64,000 nt of DNA from Chryseobacterium artocarpi (lineage in GTDB: Bacteria; Bacteroidota; Bacteroidia; Flavobacteriales; Weeksellaceae): the NCBI RefSeq assembly GCF_001684975.1, contig NZ_MAYH01000048.1, positions 186,001-250,000 on the forward strand, given 5' to 3'. A model generated the notes under the pieces. The model worked only from the letters and a program-made list of their open reading frames with translations, was not told where the DNA came from and made no database searches. Shown one piece after another: positions 46,602-55,814 of this stretch; positions within the stretch are counted from its first letter, which is position 1; every line of letters begins with the position of its first letter. The translations under genes were made by a program, and so were the position numbers.

Positions 46602-49535
46602 ATGTTACAGAAAATATTAAAAAGACCAGTTCTGGCAACAGTAATCTCTGTCATTTTACTAATATTAGGGATCTTTAGTGTTTTTAAATTGCCGCTCACT
46701 CGTTTTCCGGATATCGCACCTCCAAGTGTACAAATCACAACTACTTTTCCTGGAGGAAATGCGTCAACGGTCTTGAGGTCAGTTGTTGCACCAATTGAAG
46801 AAGCTGTTAATGGTGTTGAAAACATGACTTATATTCAATCAACAGCCAGCAATGATGGGACAGCGAACATTACGGTATTTTTTAAACTTAGTACCGATCC
46901 AGATCAGGCCGCTGTGAATGTTCAGAATAGAGTATCACAAATAACAAGTCAACTTCCACCAGAAGTTATTCAAAGCGGCGTCACCACTGTTAAGCAACAA
47001 AACAGTATGATCATGGAATATAGTGTTTACAGCGATGACAAAAATCTCTACGATGAAGCATTCATACAAAACTATGCAAAGATTAATATTATTCCAGAAA
47101 TAAAAAGAATCCCAGGAGTTGGACAAGTACAACTTTTTGGTTTGAAAGACTACTCAATGCGAATATGGCTTGATCCAAATAAATTGGCATCTCACAACCT
47201 GACTGCGTCAGATGTGATTACTTCAATTCAAGACCAAAGTCTCGAGATAGCCCCAGGGAAATTTGGAGAAGGGACTTCGCAAGATTTGTCTTACGTTATT
47301 AATTATTCAGGAAAGTTCAACCAGCCCGAACAATATGAAAACATTGTAATAAATGCAAATGATGATGGTTCTGTATTGTATTTAAAAGATGTTGCACAAA
47401 TTGAGCTTGGTTCTGCAAACTATAATACTGACAATAAATTAGATGGAAAAGATGCTGTCGTATTTGGAATATATCAAACTAATGGCTCCAATGCTAATGA
47501 GATACAAATAGAGGCCATCAAAGCTATGAAGAGAGCAAGTGAAAACTTTCCAAAAGGGATTAAATATGAAGTGGTTTATAGCACAAAAGAAACACTTGAC
47601 GCCTCAATAAACCAAGTAAAAAGTACCTTAATTGAAGCTTTTATACTTGTTTTTATTATCGTTTACCTTTTTCTACAAGATTGGCGTTCAACATTAATTC
47701 CTGCAATTGCTGTTCCGGTTGCATTAATTGGAACATTCTTCTTCTTACAATTACTTGGTTTTACAATTAATATTTTAACTCTCTTCGCATTGGTTTTAGC
47801 GATCGGTATCGTAGTAGACGATGCAATAGTTGTAGTGGAAGCAGTTCATGAAAAAATGGACAAAACAAAACTTTCTGCATCTCAAGCAACTGTAAAGACG
47901 GTTAATGAAATATCATCTGCAATTATATCAATTACGCTAGTAATGACTGCTGTCTTTGTGCCAATTGGATTTTTGGAAGGACCTGTGGGAGTCTTTTATA
48001 GACAATTTGCATTTACATTGGCAGTAGCGATTATTATTTCCGCCTTGAATGCATTAACCTTAAGTCCAGTACTTTGTGCCTTATTATTACGGAAAGAAGA
48101 TAAAAACGAAGAGAAACAAAACTTTACATCTCACTTCAAAAAATCATTCAATACCGGTTTTAATGCAATAACATCAAAATACATTTCTACCGTTAAAACT
48201 CTAATAAAATTTAAATGGATTAGCGTTGGGGCGCTGATTGTTATTACTGCAATTTCTGGTTGGCTAATAGTAAACACCTCTACAGGATTTATTCCAAATG
48301 AAGATGATGGTTTTATTGCAATATCAGTATCTCTCCCTGCAGGAGCAAACCTAGAAAGAACAGGAAAAGTACTTAAAGAAGCTGATTCAATCATTGGGAA
48401 ACTACCTTATGTGGAATCGTTTGCAACAATTTCAGGTTTTAATTTGCTTACAAACAGTGCCAGTCCATCTTACGCTGTAGCATATGCGAAACTTTTACCA
48501 ATGGATAAAAGGGGCGAAACAAAAGATATTAATGAAATTATTGCAGAGGTTAATTTTAAGCTAAGTAAAATAAAAGAAGGAACATTTAATGTTTTTACTT
48601 TTCCTACAGTACAAGGTTTTGGAAGCTTCAGTGGTTTAGAGCTTATGCTACAAGACCGTTCAGGAAAATCAGTTGTAAAATTCAGTGATGACGTGAATAA
48701 TTTTATTTCGGAAGTCAATAAGTTACCTGAAATTGAGACTGCCTTTACTCTTTTTAGAGCAGATTTCCCTCAATTTAATTTAAAAATTAACCATATAAAA
48801 GCAAAACAATTAGGTGTATCGGTTTCAAGTTTAATGAAAAATATACAGACTTATTTTGGGAGTAATCAGGCTTCAGACTTTAATCTATATGGAAAATATT
48901 ATAGAGTTATAGTCCAAGCCCAACCTAATAGCAGAGCTACTGAGACTAGCCTGCAATCAATCTACGTCAAAAATAACCGGGGAGATATGGTTCCAGCTTC
49001 AAGTATTGTTACGCTTGAAAAAATGTATGGTCCGGAATCTATGAATAGATATAATTTATATAATGCAATATCATTAAATGCGATTCCTAAAACTGGTTAT
49101 AGCACGGGCGATGCAATGTCTGCCATTGAAAAACTTGCAAACCAAAAGTTGAACAAAAATTACAGTTACGAGTGGACAGGACTCAGCAGAGAACAAAAAG
49201 AATCAGGAAATCAAACTTTGATAATTTTCGCAATGGTAATATTATTTGTTTATTTTCTTCTCTCAGCACAATATGAGAGTTATATATTACCGTTAGCTGT
49301 GCTTCTTACAATACCTACTGGATTAATTGGAGTTTTTTCTGCAATAAAAATTGCTGGTATAGACAACAATATATATGTCCAAATTGGATTAATTATGTTG
49401 GTGGGATTATTGGCAAAAAATGCAATACTAATCGTAGAATATGCTTCACAGATGAGAAAAACTGGTCAAGATATAATTACATCTGCATTGCAAGCATCCA
49501 AATTACGACTTCGTCCTATAGTAATGACTTCATAG
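46602..49535 (+). CDS. RND multidrug efflux pump (HAE1/AcrB-like), truncated by a frameshift
   Basis: The 977-residue open frame matches an AcrB-type transporter: TM1 with VISVILLILGIFSVFKLPLTRFPDIAPP, proton-relay residues in the TM4 stretch LVLAIGIVVDDAIVVVEAVHE, and the porter and docking domains. It proceeds through TM10 (GLIMLVGLLAKNAILIVEYAS) to LRLRPIVMTS, where a TAG interrupts it. Family members continue as MTSLAFIxGLxPLMF; here that continuation is present in the next frame. A single missing base near 49533 explains it. As read, TM11 and TM12 are lost and the pump would be inactive unless the shift is an assembly error or is bypassed. Confidence 0.85.
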   Translation: MLQKILKRPVLATVISVILLILGIFSVFKLPLTRFPDIAPPSVQITTTFPGGNASTVLRSVVAPIEEAVNGVENMTYIQSTASNDGTANITVFFKLSTDPDQAAVNVQNRVSQITSQLPPEVIQSGVTTVKQQNSMIMEYSVYSDDKNLYDEAFIQNYAKINIIPEIKRIPGVGQVQLFGLKDYSMRIWLDPNKLASHNLTASDVITSIQDQSLEIAPGKFGEGTSQDLSYVINYSGKFNQPEQYENIVINANDDGSVLYLKDVAQIELGSANYNTDNKLDGKDAVVFGIYQTNGSNANEIQIEAIKAMKRASENFPKGIKYEVVYSTKETLDASINQVKSTLIEAFILVFIIVYLFLQDWRSTLIPAIAVPVALIGTFFFLQLLGFTINILTLFALVLAIGIVVDDAIVVVEAVHEKMDKTKLSASQATVKTVNEISSAIISITLVMTAVFVPIGFLEGPVGVFYRQFAFTLAVAIIISALNALTLSPVLCALLLRKEDKNEEKQNFTSHFKKSFNTGFNAITSKYISTVKTLIKFKWISVGALIVITAISGWLIVNTSTGFIPNEDDGFIAISVSLPAGANLERTGKVLKEADSIIGKLPYVESFATISGFNLLTNSASPSYAVAYAKLLPMDKRGETKDINEIIAEVNFKLSKIKEGTFNVFTFPTVQGFGSFSGLELMLQDRSGKSVVKFSDDVNNFISEVNKLPEIETAFTLFRADFPQFNLKINHIKAKQLGVSVSSLMKNIQTYFGSNQASDFNLYGKYYRVIVQAQPNSRATETSLQSIYVKNNRGDMVPASSIVTLEKMYGPESMNRYNLYNAISLNAIPKTGYSTGDAMSAIEKLANQKLNKNYSYEWTGLSREQKESGNQTLIIFAMVILFVYFLLSAQYESYILPLAVLLTIPTGLIGVFSAIKIAGIDNNIYVQIGLIMLVGLLAKNAILIVEYASQMRKTGQDIITSALQASKLRLRPIVMTS

Positions 49536-49732
49536 CTTTTATTGCCGGTCTTTTACCTCTAATGTTTGTTAAAGGGTCATCAGCACAGGGAAATCACTCA
49601 ATTAGTATAGGTACAGCTGGTGGAATGTTAACAGGGGTCGTCCTGGGAACCTTGCTAATCCCCGTATTGTACATTATATTTCAGAAAGTGCACGAACTAA
49701 TATCAAAGAAAACAAAAAAAATAGATGATTAA
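49535..49732 (+). pseudogene. Detached C-terminal end (TM11-TM12) of the RND pump
   Basis: In the frame one base removed from the upstream gene this stretch reads AFIAGLLPLMFVKGSS, then NHSISIGTAGGMLTGVV and LGTLLIPVLYIIFQK, then a lysine-rich tail. That is exactly the missing end of the pump. It has no start codon of its own and its stop abuts the ATG of the outer-membrane channel gene. Restoring one base (a C expected in TCACTAGCT) would rejoin it. Confidence 0.85.
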
Positions 49733-51139
49733 ATGATTACAAAAATATTGACATTAGCAACAGTATTAATTCTACTGCAGTCGTGTATATCAAATAAAAG
49801 CACACAAAAAACGAGTCATAATATACCTACTAATTTTGAAGGATTCTCTAAAGATGACAGTGTTAGTATAGCAGCACTTCCAATTGATCAATTTATAAAG
49901 GATAGCACATTACAAAAAATTCTTAATAATGCAATTGATAAGAATTTTGACTATAAAATTGCATTACAAAATATTTTGATTAATGAGGAAAAACTAAGAC
50001 TTACAAAAGCAGCAAATCATCCTAATGTTAACTTTGATATAGCTGCTAAAAGAACATGGCAATCTTCCAATAGCTTAAATGGAACTCTCTCCGATCAACT
50101 TATTACAAGCAGCTATTTAGACGATTACAATTTGGGACTTTACTTTAACTGGGAAATATTAACCTGGGGCAGAATAAAAAAAATGAAAGAAGCTTCGTTA
50201 GCAGATTATATTAAGTCCATCGAAGCAACAAGAGTTATAAAAACAAGACTTGTAACCGATATCAGTCAAGCTTATTACAAGTTAATTATGCTGGATGCGC
50301 AACATAAAATAGTTTTAAAAAACATTATTTTAATGGAGCATTCTTTAAAACTAACTAAACTACAATTCAATTCAGGGTTGGTCACTAATTTGGCTGTTGA
50401 TCAAATGCAGGTGCAACTTGATGAAGCAAAAAGGATTATTCCAGAAATTGAAGAAAATATTATCACACAAGAAAATATTATCAGATCTATATCTGGAGAA
50501 TTTCCTAAAGGTGTTATCAGAAGCAATATATTGGAAAATAGCGATATGGACGACACTTTCTTGGTAGGCATTCCAGCACAACTGTTGAAATTCAGACCAG
50601 ATATAAGAGAAGCTGAAAGTAATGTTAATTCATCTTTAGCTAAAATGGGAGTATCAAAAAGATTGATGTATCCATCCATAAAATTAACAGCAGGAATCGG
50701 ACTTAATTCATTTCAAAATTTTAACTGGCTGAATGTTCCTAATAGCTTATTTGAAACTATTGGAGGAGGAATAACCCAACCAATTCTTCAAAATAGAAAG
50801 TTAAAAACCCAATACAATATCTCAAAAATAGAATTGACTAAAGCCAAGATAGAATTTGACAGAGTAATTGTATTAGCAGTTAAAGAAGTAAGCGATGCTT
50901 TAAATAAAATAAAAAAAAATAGAGAATCATTAGTTATAGAAGAGGCAAAACTCAAAAACTTAAATAATGCAATTTTGCGAGCAGAACTACTCTATCAAAA
51001 TGGGCAAGCAAGCTATTTAGAGGTAATATCAGCACAAAGCAAAATGCTTGAATCCGAGCTTTCAATAGTCGCGATTAAAAGTACCATATCTCAGGCGAAC
51101 ATTGAGTTATACAGATCATTAGGCGGAGGGTGGAAATAA
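49733..51139 (+). CDS. TolC/NodT-type outer-membrane efflux lipoprotein
   Basis: The 468-residue protein has a lipoprotein signal (ILTLATVLILLQSC) and the two tandem repeats of outer-membrane efflux proteins (NFDYKIALQNILINEEKLRL ... LRAELLYQNGQASYLEVISAQ). It forms the outer channel of the tripartite pump and starts right at the end of the pump reading frame. Confidence 0.87.
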   Translation: MITKILTLATVLILLQSCISNKSTQKTSHNIPTNFEGFSKDDSVSIAALPIDQFIKDSTLQKILNNAIDKNFDYKIALQNILINEEKLRLTKAANHPNVNFDIAAKRTWQSSNSLNGTLSDQLITSSYLDDYNLGLYFNWEILTWGRIKKMKEASLADYIKSIEATRVIKTRLVTDISQAYYKLIMLDAQHKIVLKNIILMEHSLKLTKLQFNSGLVTNLAVDQMQVQLDEAKRIIPEIEENIITQENIIRSISGEFPKGVIRSNILENSDMDDTFLVGIPAQLLKFRPDIREAESNVNSSLAKMGVSKRLMYPSIKLTAGIGLNSFQNFNWLNVPNSLFETIGGGITQPILQNRKLKTQYNISKIELTKAKIEFDRVIVLAVKEVSDALNKIKKNRESLVIEEAKLKNLNNAILRAELLYQNGQASYLEVISAQSKMLESELSIVAIKSTISQANIELYRSLGGGWK

Positions 51140-51172
51140 TTAATTATTTTTATAAATTAAAAAGTAAAATAA

Positions 51173-52249
51173 GTGAAAGATAAACTGTTTTATAAATATT
51201 ACAGGATAATTATTATACCATTAGTATTTCTGATATACTTAATTATCTCTTTTTTTATGAATCCTTTCAATTCATATTGGAAATATCTAATAAACTTACC
51301 TCTCTCACTTTTTTTAATGGAGGAGCTTTTAACTCTACTTACCTGTTGGGCAATAACAGAATTAAGTATTGCGATGGCAAAATGGATGGATGGTTGGTTG
51401 GATTGGGAGACAAAACCCATTATCAGAGCAGTACTTCAAACTATATTCTTACTGATAGGTACATATTTTCTATTAAAAATATTTGACTATCTGGCACTGA
51501 TATTATGTCAAAGACCCAAAGGCTTTTCAGACGAATTGGGAAATTGGCAATGTGCCTTTACCGGTTTATTAATGTCAATTCTCATCAGTGCTTTCCATAC
51601 CGGAAACTTTTTTTTTAAAAGCTGGAAGTCTTCTATGCTAGAAGCTACAGAACTACAATTAAAAGCTGCGAAATTTAAAGAAATAGCAATGCAGGCTCAG
51701 CTTCAGTCACTTAAGCTTCAATTAGACCCTCATTTTCTATTTAATAACTTTAGTATTTTGTCGGCTTTAATAGATGAAGAGCCAGAAACGGCCAGTTCTT
51801 TCCTTGAAAATTTATCAAAAGTCTATCGGTATATGATCAATAATCTTGATAATAATGTAATAGCAATTGAAGAAGAACTTAAATTTATTGATTCATATAA
51901 TTATCTTATAAAAATCAGATATGGAGAAAATGTTAATGTAGATGTTCAGGTCTCGAATGAGACAAAATTAAAAGTCATCCCTCCAATTACAATCCAACTT
52001 TTAATAGAAAACGCTATTAAACATAATATTGCAACAGGCGAAAACCCACTGCAAATTAAAATTTATGATGATCAAAGTTATTTGATTGTTGAAAATACTT
52101 TACAACCTATTGACCACATAATCCCGACAACAAAATTAGGTTTAGAAAATATTAAAAGCAGATATAAACTACTATTTGACAAGGATGTTCTTATCAAAAA
52201 AATCGATGGAAAATTTTGTGTTGCCTTGGAACTTTTACAACCTAAATAG
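51173..52249 (+). CDS. LytS-type sensor histidine kinase
   Basis: The 358-residue protein has about four membrane helices in its first 155 residues, then a His_kinase domain with QLDPHFLFNNFSIL (H187 the likely phosphorylated residue) and an ATPase region with PPITIQLLIENAIKHNI and TKLGLENIKSRY. The start is GTG; no upstream ATG fits and the next ATG would remove the first helix. It follows the efflux operon on the same strand and pairs with the LytTR regulator 8 bases downstream, so it may sense a pump substrate or envelope state. Confidence 0.85.
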   Translation: MKDKLFYKYYRIIIIPLVFLIYLIISFFMNPFNSYWKYLINLPLSLFLMEELLTLLTCWAITELSIAMAKWMDGWLDWETKPIIRAVLQTIFLLIGTYFLLKIFDYLALILCQRPKGFSDELGNWQCAFTGLLMSILISAFHTGNFFFKSWKSSMLEATELQLKAAKFKEIAMQAQLQSLKLQLDPHFLFNNFSILSALIDEEPETASSFLENLSKVYRYMINNLDNNVIAIEEELKFIDSYNYLIKIRYGENVNVDVQVSNETKLKVIPPITIQLLIENAIKHNIATGENPLQIKIYDDQSYLIVENTLQPIDHIIPTTKLGLENIKSRYKLLFDKDVLIKKIDGKFCVALELLQPK

Positions 52250-52257
52250 ATATTTTT

Positions 52258-53016
52258 ATGAAAGTTATAATCATTGAAGACGAAAAATTTAATATTATTA
52301 AATTAAAAAAAATGCTTTCAGAAATTGATTCTAGCATTGTAGTCGAAAAAGAATTAGGAACTATTAAAGAAAGTGTAAATTATCTAAAAAAAAATACTGA
52401 TGTCGATGCTATATTTATGGATATTCGGTTAGGAGATGGACTAAGCTTTGAAATCTTTTCACAAGTAAAAATTACCTGTCCAGTCATCTTCGTTTCTGCA
52501 TATGATGAATATGCTGTTCAAGCTTTTAAAGTAAATGGATTAGATTATATTTTGAAGCCTGTAGATAAAACTGATCTATCAAATGCCGTTGAAAGAATCA
52601 AAAATAGAATCCAATCATCTGATACCAACAGCCTTATCAAGAGTTTATTGGAACAAATCAATAGTAAACAATTAGTTTACAGAAACAGATTTATCATAAA
52701 TTTTCAAGATGAAATAAAGACAATCCAAACTGCAAACATTCATTTTATCACTTTGGAAGATTCGAAGACTTATATTCACTTGAATGACGGTACTAATATC
52801 TATCTAAATATGACAATGGACGATGTAGAAACTCAATTGGATCCAACAATTTTTTTTCGCGCAAACAGAAGGTGCATTATACATATTGACAGTATAGATA
52901 AAATAGTTAACTATTCAGTCAGTAAACTTAAAATAATTATAAAATCAAATAAAGAACAAGAGATAATAATAAGTAGAGAAAAAGTTCCTGTATTTAAAAA
53001 GTGGATAGACCGTTAA
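52258..53016 (+). CDS. LytTR-family response regulator
   Basis: The 252-residue protein has a receiver domain (IIIEDE, phosphoacceptor D55 in FMDIRLGDG, VSAYDEYAVQAF, K in YILKPV) and a C-terminal LytTR DNA-binding domain (IHFITLEDSKTYIHL, FFRANRRCIIHIDSI). Cognate partner of the kinase upstream. Its stop codon lies in the loop of the following terminator. Confidence 0.9.
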   Translation: MKVIIIEDEKFNIIKLKKMLSEIDSSIVVEKELGTIKESVNYLKKNTDVDAIFMDIRLGDGLSFEIFSQVKITCPVIFVSAYDEYAVQAFKVNGLDYILKPVDKTDLSNAVERIKNRIQSSDTNSLIKSLLEQINSKQLVYRNRFIINFQDEIKTIQTANIHFITLEDSKTYIHLNDGTNIYLNMTMDDVETQLDPTIFFRANRRCIIHIDSIDKIVNYSVSKLKIIIKSNKEQEIIISREKVPVFKKWIDR

Positions 53017-53034
53017 GTCTATCCACTTTTTTTT
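52996..53034. terminator. Bidirectional terminator
   Basis: Perfect 10-base arms GTGGATAGAC (53001-53010) and GTCTATCCAC (53017-53026) have an A run to the left and eight Ts to the right. It serves the LytTR gene on plus and the HxlR gene on minus; the LytTR stop codon is inside the loop. Confidence 0.88.
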
Positions 53035-53037
53035 GTA

Positions 53038-53433
53038 TTAATCACAAGATCCTACTTCTTTAGGATAAGGAAGGCTGTTTCCTGTTTCATTCCTGTGTTG
53101 TGCACCCCAAACCTCCAACAGTCTCCAAATAGGTATAGAATCAATTGCGAGTTGTGTTAACTCATAATCAACTCTAGGCGGAACAACTGGATGAGCAGTT
53201 CTTGTCACAAGACCATCTGCCTCCAACTCTTTTAATTGTAGAATTAGCATTCTTTCAGTAATGTTACCAACTCTCTCTTTTAATTCTTTAAATCGTAAGG
53301 TTTTATTCTCTAATTTACCAAGAATAAGAATTTTCCATCTTCCCCCTAACTTCCGAAGAGCATAGGATAAATCGCATTCATCCAGATGCCTTTCGTTGAT
53401 CATATTAGTTGATTCCAGCTTTCTTTTACCCAT
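53038..53433 (-). CDS. HxlR-family transcriptional regulator
   Basis: The 131-residue protein has the HxlR winged helix: CDLSYALRKLGGRWKILILGKL, LRFKELKERVGNITERMLILQLKELEADGLV. Such regulators are small dimers that respond to reactive aldehydes, quinones or oxidants. The ATG at 53433 is chosen over a TTG three codons earlier. It is divergent from an MFS transporter gene; direct repeats and a palindrome lie at and before its start codon. Confidence 0.85.
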   Translation of the reverse strand: MGKRKLESTNMINERHLDECDLSYALRKLGGRWKILILGKLENKTLRFKELKERVGNITERMLILQLKELEADGLVTRTAHPVVPPRVDYELTQLAIDSIPIWRLLEVWGAQHRNETGNSLPYPKEVGSCD

Positions 53434-53461
53434 TACATACAAATTTGTTTGTTACATACAA
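53433..53461. promoter_or_regulatory. Operator-like repeats between HxlR and MFS genes
   Basis: TTACATACAA occurs twice as a direct repeat (from 53433 and from 53452, 19-base period), with the palindrome ACAAATTTGT (53439-53448) between. The block touches the HxlR start codon and lies upstream of the MFS promoter, a typical place for an autoregulating HxlR dimer. Confidence 0.55.
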
Positions 53462-53496
53462 TTAGCTTGATAATTGTGAAAAAAAGGCTTTACTTG

Positions 53497-53504
53497 TAAT
53501 TTTG
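53497..53504 (+). promoter_or_regulatory. -7 box of the MFS/OYE/MFS operon
   Basis: TAATTTTG exactly matches TAnnTTTG. ATTG at 53473-53476 stands 20 bases upstream and could be the -33 element. The ATG at 53535 is 30 bases downstream. Confidence 0.6.
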
Positions 53505-53534
53505 CACCTTAATTTTTACAAAGATAAGGATAAT

Positions 53535-54701
53535 ATGAAAAGGATTGCTTATATAGGAGCCATTGGAGTATTGGGAGTAATGACTACAGAATTTGGGATT
53601 ATTGGTGTACTTCCTCAAATAGCTGAGCATTATAAAATTTCAATTGAAAAAGCTGGGACTTTACTTAGTGGCTTTTCTTTAGTAATTGCATTCACAGGCC
53701 CAATTGTTACTTTATTCACATCATCTTTTAATCAAAAAAAACTAATGCTTTATTCAATGCTATTATTTTTGGTATCGAATATCTTATCTGCTTTAGCTCC
53801 GCCATTTTGGGCTCTTATGTTGTTAAGGATGCTGCCTGCTTTTTTACAACCAGCATATATGGCAACCGCAGTATCGGTAGCAGTTTCTTTTAGCGATAAA
53901 AAAAATAAAAATGAAATGATGGGAATTGTTTTTAGTGGAGTTTCTATCGCAATGGTTACAGCAGTACCATTGGCATCATGGATTGCCAGCAAATTTTCAT
54001 ATGAATATTCGTACTTTATTGGAGCTGTTGTCAGCTTAATTGCCATGATATCAATTTATATTGGGCTGCCCAAGATGGAAAAAAGAGAACGAAAAAGTTT
54101 TGGAAGCCAGCTCATTATTTTAAAGAGACCTACCTTCATTATTAGTACATTGATGAACCTATTTAAAATAGGCGCTTGGTTTGCAACTTATAGTTATTTT
54201 GCAGAATACTTAAACAAAGCTAAGAAAATGGATCCTACAACTGTTAGCTATATGCTTTTTCTATTTGGTATACTTGGAGTAATTGCAAGTTTCATTGCTG
54301 GAAAAATGCTTAGTAAGGGTATTACAAAAACTACAATTTTCTTTTTATCTGGAACAATAGTTATTCCCATATTGTTACAATTTACGGGCGAATTCACAGT
54401 TGGCACAACAATTCTTATTGCTTTTTGGGGCTTTATGTATGCTCCTTGTTTTCTGGTTGCAACCGCATATATGATTTCTGCCGCACCAGATGCAATGGAA
54501 TTTGCTAACAGTCTCCAAATTTCTTTTGGAAATCTGGGAGTAGTTTTAGGAACAAGTTTAGGGGGATGGGTTATAGCATCAATGGGTGTTGAGTTTACTC
54601 CTTGGGTTACTCTAGGCTTAGGAATATTAGCTTTACTAATGATACTACTGAGATCATTGGTAGAAAGAAAAAAAGAATCACAATTAGCAATCAGCCAATA
54701 A
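53535..54701 (+). CDS. MFS transporter (DHA1-like)
   Basis: The 388-residue protein has 12 predicted membrane helices starting MKRIAYIGAIGVLGVMTTEFGIIGVLPQIAE, a phrase typical of AraJ/YdhP-like drug or sugar efflux MFS proteins. A TTG start at 53502 would fall in the promoter box, so the ATG is used. First gene of a three-gene set under the divergent HxlR regulator. Confidence 0.82.
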   Translation: MKRIAYIGAIGVLGVMTTEFGIIGVLPQIAEHYKISIEKAGTLLSGFSLVIAFTGPIVTLFTSSFNQKKLMLYSMLLFLVSNILSALAPPFWALMLLRMLPAFLQPAYMATAVSVAVSFSDKKNKNEMMGIVFSGVSIAMVTAVPLASWIASKFSYEYSYFIGAVVSLIAMISIYIGLPKMEKRERKSFGSQLIILKRPTFIISTLMNLFKIGAWFATYSYFAEYLNKAKKMDPTTVSYMLFLFGILGVIASFIAGKMLSKGITKTTIFFLSGTIVIPILLQFTGEFTVGTTILIAFWGFMYAPCFLVATAYMISAAPDAMEFANSLQISFGNLGVVLGTSLGGWVIASMGVEFTPWVTLGLGILALLMILLRSLVERKKESQLAISQ

Positions 54702-54722
54702 CAATATTTAAATTAAAAAATT

Positions 54723-55805
54723 ATGGATAATAATCTTAAAATATTTACGCCTTTAAAAACGCCAGCATTTACATTAAACAATAGAATTGTAATGGCTCCA
54801 ATGAGTAGAAGAAGATCTCCTCAAGGTACACCTTCTGCTTCAGTAGCAATATATTATGGACAAAGAGCTTCTGCTGGTTTAATCATAACAGAAAATGTTG
54901 CAGTTTCTCAAAATGGAGTTGGATATTTGGACGCTCCTGCAATGTTTAATGAAGAGCAAAAGGAAGCGTTAAAAAAAATAGTTGAAACTGTTCATGAAAA
55001 GGAAGGCAAAATATTTATGCAGCTAGTCCACAGTGGTCGTGTAGGACATCATTTTAACCATAAAGACAATGCTGAACTTGTTGCTCCAAGCCCTATTAAG
55101 GCAAGTGGATTAATCAAGATCCCTACCGGTGAACATTTAGAAATGCCAGAACCGATAGAATTGTCAACTGAAGATGCTGAAAATTTGATTGACTCATTCG
55201 TTGATGCCGCAAAGACAGCAATTGAGTTGGGTTATGATGGTGTTGAAATACATGGAGCTCATGGTTTTCTTACTGAGCAGTTTTTAAATCCACATACTAA
55301 TTTAAGAAAAGATAAATTTGGTGGAAGTGTAAAAAACAGAACTCGTTTTCTACTTGAAATTGCTGAGAGAACAGCGAAAGAAATAGGACCAGAAAGAACA
55401 GGAATAAGACTTTCTCCCTTTGCAGGAGTTAATGAAATGGCACCTTACAGTGAAGAATTAGAAACATATCAATACCTTATTGATAATTTAAATACCATTG
55501 GATTATTATATGTTCATCTTTCTGGATTTACCATAAACGGGAAACAGAGCATAACTGAGGATTTTATTCGAGATGTAAGAGCAAGATTTAAAAATTTGGT
55601 TATGTTAGCAGGTGATTACACTAAGGAATCTGCTGAAATAGCTATTGAAAATGGCTTGGCAGATCTAGTAGCATTTGGAAGACCATTTATATCAAATCCT
55701 GACTTAGTTAATCGTTTTAAAAACAATTTACCTTTAGCTGTAGGCGATGAAGAAACCTTTTATAAAGGTGGAGATTATGGTTATATCGACTATCCAACTG
55801 CATAA
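54723..55805 (+). CDS. Old Yellow Enzyme family alkene reductase
   Basis: The 360-residue flavoprotein has the family motifs NRIVMAPMSRRRS, QLVHSGRVGHH, GYDGVEIHGAHGFLTEQFLNPHTN and FGGSVKNRTRFLLEI, with FGRPFISNPDLV near the end. It reduces activated double bonds of electrophiles such as enones or quinones using NAD(P)H and FMN. With HxlR control and two efflux-type transporters it fits an electrophile detoxification set. Confidence 0.88.
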   Translation: MDNNLKIFTPLKTPAFTLNNRIVMAPMSRRRSPQGTPSASVAIYYGQRASAGLIITENVAVSQNGVGYLDAPAMFNEEQKEALKKIVETVHEKEGKIFMQLVHSGRVGHHFNHKDNAELVAPSPIKASGLIKIPTGEHLEMPEPIELSTEDAENLIDSFVDAAKTAIELGYDGVEIHGAHGFLTEQFLNPHTNLRKDKFGGSVKNRTRFLLEIAERTAKEIGPERTGIRLSPFAGVNEMAPYSEELETYQYLIDNLNTIGLLYVHLSGFTINGKQSITEDFIRDVRARFKNLVMLAGDYTKESAEIAIENGLADLVAFGRPFISNPDLVNRFKNNLPLAVGDEETFYKGGDYGYIDYPTA

Positions 55806-55814
55806 AGAAACTAA

